64,000 bases of DNA from Sabellastarte sp. h YS-2021 (lineage: Eukaryota > Annelida > Polychaeta > Sabellida > Sabellidae). The position numbers and the translations under genes are program-made. Positions within the stretch are counted from its first letter, which is position 1; each line of letters opens with the position of its first letter. This document shows positions 58,314 through 64,000 of the stretch, piece after piece. The notes below the pieces were generated by a model. It was not told the DNA's origin and ran no database searches. It saw only the letters and a program-made list of their open reading frames with translations. The DNA lies in assembly GCA_964017235.1 (NCBI GenBank), contig OZ024936.1:16034496-16098495 (forward strand). The letters run 5' to 3'.

Positions 58314-58545
58314 CATTTATATATTTGGGGTTTTATGTCACTTTCAACACTGTATAGGTCATATCATGATGGGTAGTTTTGTGGGCAAAAGAAACCAGTA
58401 CATACAGTTGATCAAGGTTCTGTACCGTTAACTGCCAACCATCGGTAAGCAACTACCAACTTTCCCACATAAGGTCCGGGGTTTGAACCACCGACCTCAG
58501 ATGTGGGAGGTGAGTGTGTCACCACTGCAGCACCGTGGTCCCCTC
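58314..58545 (-). mobile_element. tRNA-derived SINE, family A
   Basis: The + strand shows TATATTTGGGGTTTTATGTC, AGGTCATATCATGATGGG, AACTGCCAACCATCGG and the complement of a decayed B box (GGTTTGAACCACC), ending CAGCACCGTGGTCCCC. Confidence 0.76.
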
Positions 58546-58926
58546 ATCACGTGATTTAACTTAATAGTATGGCTGTCAGTACTAAAGTGTCTTGAGACTA
58601 GTTTTGGTCTATTATTAGGGGGGAATTAAGAACCGATGCTCTCGTGTTCATAAATCCCATATATGGTCGAAATAGATTGAGCAGATAGTATGTTATATGG
58701 TATCAGACGATATCCTCTAGCTGCACTCTCAGAAGTGTTTTTCTTATTTGCAAATAATAGTCTCAACAATTATAATTTAGTTGTGACTGCCAGAAGACAT
58801 CAGAACTCTTAAAGCCATTGTTCATTTCACCCAATCATTAGGAGAAACACTTTTATTCAGAAGAACCTTCGATTATTGACACTGAGACTGAGATCTGCTC
58901 CTGTTTATTTTTAACAAGCATAAAAT

Positions 58927-59213
58927 AAGAGCACTCAGAGAGTGCAAACCCCCGCCAATTCATGTACAGTTTATATGAGAATCTTATCTCTCTTTTTCGA
59001 AAGCAAAGCAGCTGAATAATAAGTAATTGGAAAAGTCCAGACTTTTTTATATTCTTTGAATCCAGATGATCCAGAGCAACATCAAAATTTAATAGGATCT
59101 ATGTTGGACCAATATCCCAAGGTCTTCAGGTCCTACCAGTAGAATTTGTGTAATCCTGCTGACTGACTGCAAACAAACAGACAAACAAATGAATTTAATA
59201 CCTGGAGGTATTA
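58927..59213 (+). mobile_element. Hairpin-capped short element, CCTCCGCC end type (best 5' end)
   Basis: 5': perfect hairpin GCACTC-AGA-GAGTGC (58931-58945), then AAACCCCCGCC. 3': AATACCT-GGAGGTATT (about 59198-59213). The body keeps AACAAACAGACAAACAAATG. Confidence 0.72.
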
Positions 59214-60084
59214 AGGAATTTGTCTTCCAAGTTGCAAACCATTTCATATTCCATAACAACGAAACTTGGCCTTAAACAGTTCTTACTAGAAGGTGATCAG
59301 TGATTAGGAGACTGAACACTGTGTGATACTAAGAGACTTAATCAACTTAACAACCCATACAGCTACTTAACACGTCTTAAGAAGCTTGCTTACAAAGGTC
59401 CTCACTTGGACAACACGCTGTTAGAAAATTGATATCAGCTGGTGTTAAAACCAGGGATGGGTTGATAAAGAGTTGGTATACAAGTACTGAGAAGACTTAG
59501 ACTGAAATAATCTAATCCAATACAGTAATACATTTATACTGCTTAATCTCTGGACAAACAGATTATAACACACAGAAACGTAATCATAATTCAAAATTAA
59601 TAAGTCGTTGGATGTGCACGGAACTAGCCATCAACACAAAACATCCTGACAAACAAAAATGGTGAAGATAAACAGTAACAGAAAGTAATAGATGCAATAG
59701 ACAGAATTTCAATCCATTACAAATATATTGTAAAGTTTTCAATCTGTTATTATTACTATTACATCAGACTTGACTCCAATCTAGTTCTTTTCTATTACTT
59801 TTCAGACTTCATTTACAAGTCTGAGTCCAGTCACATATAAAGAAATAGCATCTGCAAGTTGGTAACTGTCTTTTCATCTTCACTAGGACTTTTGCCATGA
59901 TAAATATATGGCATTTTCTATTAACATGTACTATGATTTAATAGACTTTCATCTATTCCATTTAACAGGATTTACTGTATAATAAAACTAACTTGTTTAT
60001 AAGTTTGCAAAGCAGATGGTGATTAAAATCTGGCATCTGTTTAAAGTAGGCCTTTCTTTGAGCTGAGCAAATACTTGATTCATT
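59214..60084. other. ORP intron, no supported feature
   Basis: AT-rich. A fragment CAATCTGTTATTATTACTATTAC near 59748 resembles the minisatellite at 44017. Nothing else recognised. Confidence 0.4.
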
Positions 60085-60177
60085 ATTTTGTTTAATTAGC
60101 GCACTGAGCTCCCCTCTGTCGGGAAGATATTGCGCTTACAAAGCAGTAGATTAGATAAGATTAGATTAGATTATTAG
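60085..60177 (+). repeat. Retroposon 3' end with (GATTA)n tail
   Basis: TTGCGCTTACAAAGCAGTAG is followed by AGATTAGATAAGATTAGATTAG, the short-tandem tail typical of CR1/L2-type LINEs and their SINEs. Confidence 0.5.
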
Positions 60178-60625
60178 AACCAGCTGCTTATTTGTACTGT
60201 CCATTTAGATTATAAGCTGAACTGGACAGCTATTTGGACAAAGTACAGTGAAAACCCCAATGAAAATTCAAGCACATACTCTTGTAGAACACACCACCCC
60301 AGATATATAATCATTCAGCCTTCATTGTTTTAGCAAGGACCTTATAATATTAAAGTAAGTGAGATAACAATGTTTTCAGATAGTCCAGGTTTTCGAAGTA
60401 TTGATCAGGCAATTATCAAGATGACAAATATTCGTAATTTTTTTTTCCTTAATACAATATCTTGCTTGATATCAGTCAATGTTAGCAAAATAAGTGTTAC
60501 AATAATGAGAGAATGTAACCGCAGGTGAAAAGTTGACGAAATTTTGTGTTTTCTCATCAAAAACAGTACTATACTGTGAAATGATCATATCAATTTTGAG
60601 GCTTAGAGTTTATCATAGATGATAA

Positions 60626-61492
60626 AACAGCATCAGAGATGCCCATACCCCACAGCCTGGGGAAATAGTTTTCAACACCATGACATATAGAAGTAGTGAA
60701 ACACTACAAAGATCGGGATACTTTCAGCAGTGTCACTTATATAAAGGTCCAAATAATGTTTAAGTAGAGAAAATAATATCTCAGAGAAAGAAAATGTATG
60801 TAAAGATAAAGTACTAAAACAAGACAAGTAAATAGCAAGATGATAGCATTAATCAGTAAACTAAAAATTATGAAGCTGGAAAATTTATTAATTGGAGAAT
60901 AGCTGTCAATGGAAATAGCATAATTATGTAAAAGTGCACATAATAATCAGTTGCAGCAATCCATATAGCCTTGTCATAAGAGAAAGACGTCTTAAATATG
61001 GTAGCTGAACAGACTTTGGCAGAGCAAAAAGGTCACACCATGATGCATACATACATTTACATACACCCCCTAACCAATGTCCCTACCAAGTGTCAACCTT
61101 CTACACCTTATGGAATCCAATAAATAGCCCAGACAAGATTTTATAGGTCAAGGTCACTACGGAAAGGTCAAAGGTCAAACCAAGGTCACACCATGACAAC
61201 GCACACCTACACCTCCTAGCCAATGTCCCTACCAAGTATCAACTTCCTACACCTTACGATTTCCGAAGTATAGCCCGGACAAGACTTTATGGGTCAAGGT
61301 CACTATGGCAAGGTCAAAGGTCAAATCAAGGTCACACCATGATGTTGCACACCTACATCTCCTAACCAATGTCCCCTCCAAGTATCAACTTCCTACACCT
61401 TACGGTTTCCGAGATATAGCCCAGACAAGATTTTATAGGTCAAGGTCACTACAGCAAGGTCAAAGGTCAAATCAAGGTCACACCATGACGTT
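60626..61492 (+). mobile_element. Hairpin-capped array element, TACCCC end type (copy 2, right end lost)
   Basis: The 5' hairpin GCATC-AGA-GATGC (60630-60642) and CATACCCCACAGCC match 44222. About three monomers follow (AAGGTCACACCATGA at about 61025 in part, 61185, 61330 and 61478). The element stops inside a monomer at CATGACGTTG, where LINE-like sequence begins. Confidence 0.75.
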
Positions 61493-62165
61493 GGCCAGTG
61501 AATTTATTATTACTGCCTTTCCCAGAACTGTGTTTTTTCTTCATTCCCACTTAAGCAATAAGTTCTGAAATAGATTGAGTTTTGGATCCCAATTTTTTTA
61601 TATGCACTTTTGACTGTCCGTTCCTACATAAACCCCAAGAATTTTAATTGTTTCAGTGTTGAATTTGATATGATGAAAATTTTTTGGATTGTTTCTCGAT
61701 GTTCCTAGCCATAGTCCTTCACATTTTTCCATATTTAATTTTAGTCCAGAAAAAACAGTGAAATCATGTATTATTTGAAGTGCATGGACTATGGAAGAAT
61801 TATTTGACATGGTCAATGTTGTGTCATCTGCATATTGCAGGACTCGTATTTCTGTATCTCCAATTTTAATACCGTCAATGTTTTTTGACATACGTAGTTT
61901 TTGTTGACAGGCATTCGACAGATAGGATAAATAAAAGTGCTGACAAAGGGCATCCTTGTCTAATTCCCTTTTCCATAGCTATCTTATTGGTTAACCATCT
62001 GCTATTTTTTATGATAAGGGATGGATCAGTATATATGATATTAATCCATTTTCAAAAAAAAAAATCCCCAAAGCCAAATTTCTCAACTGTTTTTTGCATA
62101 AATTTCCAACTGAGGCTATCAGAAGCTTTTTCAAAATCAAGCCCAATTACCGAACCAGGCCATAG
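61493..62165 (-). pseudogene. Non-LTR retrotransposon reverse transcriptase fragment
   Basis: Minus-strand RT blocks in order: GSVIGLDFEKASDSLSWKF (from about 62165), EKGIRQGCPLSALLF in another frame (about 61980), and LQYADDTTLTMSN with the catalytic YADD at 61823-61834, then SGLKLNMEKCEGLWLG. Past a frame change, GKAVIINSLA is the family's downstream block. It is missing both the endonuclease side and the 3' end, with at least two frameshifts. Family not assigned. Confidence 0.8.
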
Positions 62166-62765
62166 CCACATTTGACATAACCACATCCACCAAGTAAGCA
62201 GACTGAGACAGGGTCTGACACATATGTCACACATGTCATAAAACCACAGTTGGTATCTTGTAACTGCATGATTAGGCTATGTCAATTAGGAAATAATAAT
62301 ATCATACAATTACGGGCTAATGTTATTCTGTAATCAAAATGCAGCAAGATCCTGTAATTATAATATACACACATTACACCTGTAATGACAAGAAAAAACT
62401 CTCGCATGACATAAGAACTTGATCACTGACCTGTATGTGATTGTTACGGTCACATTACCATTCAAACCTACCTTAACTACACTTGGTATAACCATATTAG
62501 ACATAAACTATACTACATATAACCACACAGAGTAAACTCACAGAGTGAGGCAGTGGCTGAGGCTGGCGCACAGTTTAAACAACTGATATAACCACACTCA
62601 GCAGGGTCAGCATAACCACACTTGATATAACCACAGCATATTCACTCACCTCTTCCCTCTAAGTAATCAGAGTGAGACAGTATCTGAAACCGGAACCCGT
62701 CTTGCACATTTGATATAACCAGACAATATAACCACACCTGATATAACCACACAGTATTAACTCAC
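62166..62765. repeat. Decayed tandem copies of the ORP exon donor end
   Basis: Segments resembling the 3' part of exon 62766-62872 plus its donor recur at about 62640-62703 (TCACTCACCTCTTCCCTC, GAGTGAGACAGTATCTGA), 62532-62580 (AACTCACAGAGTGAGGCAG, GGCTGAGGCTGGCGCACA) and 62188-62225 (AAGTAAGCAGACTGAGACAGGGTCTGACAC). GATATAACCACAC words separate them. The unit nearest the exon keeps a donor-like GAAGAG|gtgagt 116 bases from the real one. Confidence 0.62.
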
Positions 62766-62872
62766 CTCTTCCTGCTGAGTAAACAGTGTGAGGCAGTGTC
62801 TGAGACTTGCACACATTTCCTGTGATGTGGACACCAGACAGTTCAGCTGCTGCCTCACCTCCAGTAATGTCA
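62766..62872 (-). CDS. OSBPL: ORP exon: coiled-coil segment
   Basis: The acceptor GGTTTTTCAG and the donor GAAGAG|gtgagt bound 107 nt, two bases plus 35 codons. It reads TLLEVRQQLNCLVSTSQEM, CASLRHC and LTLFTQQEE: heptad-like and similar in position to the helical region before the FFAT motif in OSBP/ORPs. Its first two bases complete a Val codon with exon 63646-63742. It ends in phase 0, matching exon 43756-43930. Confidence 0.88.
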
Positions 62873-63645
62873 CTGAAAAACCAAAAATGTTTCTTAATTT
62901 ACAACTTCAGCAATATGAGTGATTAAATCATAACAAAATACCCAAACATTACTACACATTCTTCTCTTATGATGAAGCTTTTGAGTGATGTCCCACTAGA
63001 TACTCACTGTATGACCTTTTGCAGAACAGGGTTTAAAACCTGTATTTTCCAGGTACAGTAGGTTCTAACGTTTTGAAATGTACAAAACATTTGCAGCAGA
63101 ATGATCAATTTTCAGTGATTTGGGTTTAATCTCTTTTGCCACCAACTGAGCAGTACTCAACTGTACCCAAGATAGAAGAGTGTACAGAGAGTTTTAGTTG
63201 TTAAAACACACACCACAAGCATTCCTCTTCATTAATAATGTCCTCATGCATAACATTTCGAACAACCCACTTCTAATATCCAACCATTTGTGTGCAAAAG
63301 AATCTGGAGAGTTAATAGAAGAACTGAAAACAGGAAAAGGTAGTTTAGCATCAAACAACATGAAATACAAATTTGGGGAGAGGGGATATCAGGTCATAAA
63401 ACGAACATTTGGGGAAGGTGAAATAAACAAGATTCTATTGTATTTGACCAGTGTATGAAGTCAACTGTCATATGTCACTGCATTATTTTGGGTGAAAACA
63501 ATAAACATTTAATATTCACTCTTAATAAATTACTTATTTAAGAGCAGAAATAACTGTCTAACAAAACTGTTTTGCTGTGCACGATCACAATCCTAAAATA
63601 TATCCAATGAGTCAGACAATTAAGATCTGTCTATAAGACGCGCAC

Positions 63646-63742
63646 CTTGTTTGCTGGGTGTTCTCTCGTCGGCCAGGGCACTGATAGATCCCGTCACTCG
63701 AGCCATCTGCTTCACTAGCACCTGGTGATGAGCTTCTGATGT
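63646..63742 (-). CDS. OSBPL: ORP exon: helical segment upstream of the coiled coil
   Basis: The acceptor ATTTTCCCAG and the donor AACAAG|gtgcgc bound 97 nt: 32 codons plus one base. It reads TSEAHHQVLVKQMARVTGS, then SALADERTPSKQ. Open frame, good splice sites and a matching phase with exon 62766-62872 support it. It is the most 5' ORP exon in the window; PH or ankyrin exons should lie to the right. Confidence 0.84.
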
Positions 63743-63904
63743 CTGGGAAAATACCAAAATGGATAATAATAGTAGAACTAGGGTCAGTCAGACAGTACAC
63801 ACCTGTGCTTGGGCCCAGAACCCTGCCAATAGTTGAATGCAATGATTACAAAACTTTCAAAACATTCTTGGATCCCGACAATGATAAGTATCACCACCGT
63901 AATC

Positions 63905-64000
63905 TGATCATCTGTTCCTAAAGCCATTGTTGACATTACCTGAAAATTTCATTAAACTCTGGCCATAACTTTTCAAATTTTTTGGCAAACAAATGCATGA
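63905..64000 (+). mobile_element. Hairpin-capped short element, CCTCCGCC end type (3' part, cut by window end)
   Basis: CCATTGTTGACATTACCTG, AAAATTTCATTAAACTCTGG, CCATAACTTTTCAAATTTTTTGG and CAAACAAATGC follow the conserved 3' body of this family. The terminal hairpin is beyond the window. Confidence 0.5.

Larger units (their letters stand above)
6079..63742 (-). other. OSBPL: Gene span: ORP1/ORP2-like oxysterol-binding-protein-related protein (partial)
   Basis: Seven exons read right to left without a phase conflict: 63646-63742, 62766-62872, 43756-43930, 42066-42195, 11214-11289, 10232-10366 and 6079-6176. The order is coiled coil, FFAT motif, linker, then the ORD start. ORPs move sterols, PI4P and related lipids between membranes at ER contact sites; FFAT motifs dock on ER VAP proteins. 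The PFNEPLSFLQR-like and TMYSRKDFSVW-like segments fit ORP1/ORP2 better than OSBP or ORP3/6/7. The N-terminal (ankyrin/PH) and C-terminal ORD exons are outside the window. Introns reach about 31 kb and are filled with transposons. Confidence 0.88.

Overview
The window is animal nuclear DNA: AT-rich, intron-dominated and full of transposable elements. No rRNA or tRNA gene, CRISPR array or bacterial operon was found. The two recognisable host genes are metazoan. The repeats (tRNA-derived SINEs, a DIRS-type retrotransposon, and short elements that carry internal tandem arrays between conserved ends) resemble those of marine invertebrates, especially molluscs. The species assignment is inference.

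Genes. (1) Positions 19-2124 (+) encode an FN3 plus PHYHIP-like protein in one uninterrupted frame. (2) Nearly everything else lies inside one gene on the minus strand, an oxysterol-binding-protein-related protein of the ORP1/ORP2 type. Its exons run right to left: 63646-63742, 62766-62872, 43756-43930, 42066-42195, 11214-11289, 10232-10366 and 6079-6176. Reading frame and intron phase agree across every junction. They give a coiled coil, an FFAT motif (ER VAP tether) and the first part of the sterol/PI4P transfer domain. Both ends of the gene lie outside the window. An ATG exon at 19862-20055 (-) is in phase with exon 11214-11289 and looks like an alternative first exon for a short isoform. 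The remaining lipid-transfer exons are not visible left of 6079, so the PHYHIP-like gene probably sits antisense inside an ORP intron.

Introns. The largest intron (11290-42065) holds a 6.2 kb DIRS retrotransposon (34598-40838) with 173-bp inverted terminal repeats, an internal complementary region, and decayed RT, RNase H and tyrosine recombinase genes. About a fifth of the window consists of elements with one shared plan: a 5' hairpin, then a short motif; a body that is often an array of roughly 147-bp or 350-bp monomers; then a 3' hairpin built from the same short motif. At least six end types share this plan. The rest is two tRNA-derived SINE families with a common 3' tail, several foldback or MITE families, a LINE fragment, a polyA retroposon with target-site duplications, and minisatellites.

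Most notable: the hairpin-capped array superfamily and the nuclear-receptor half-sites in its monomers; two host exons whose ends were tandemly copied into neighbouring noncoding DNA; the alternative ORP first exon; and a DIRS internal region that records both element ends joined head to tail.
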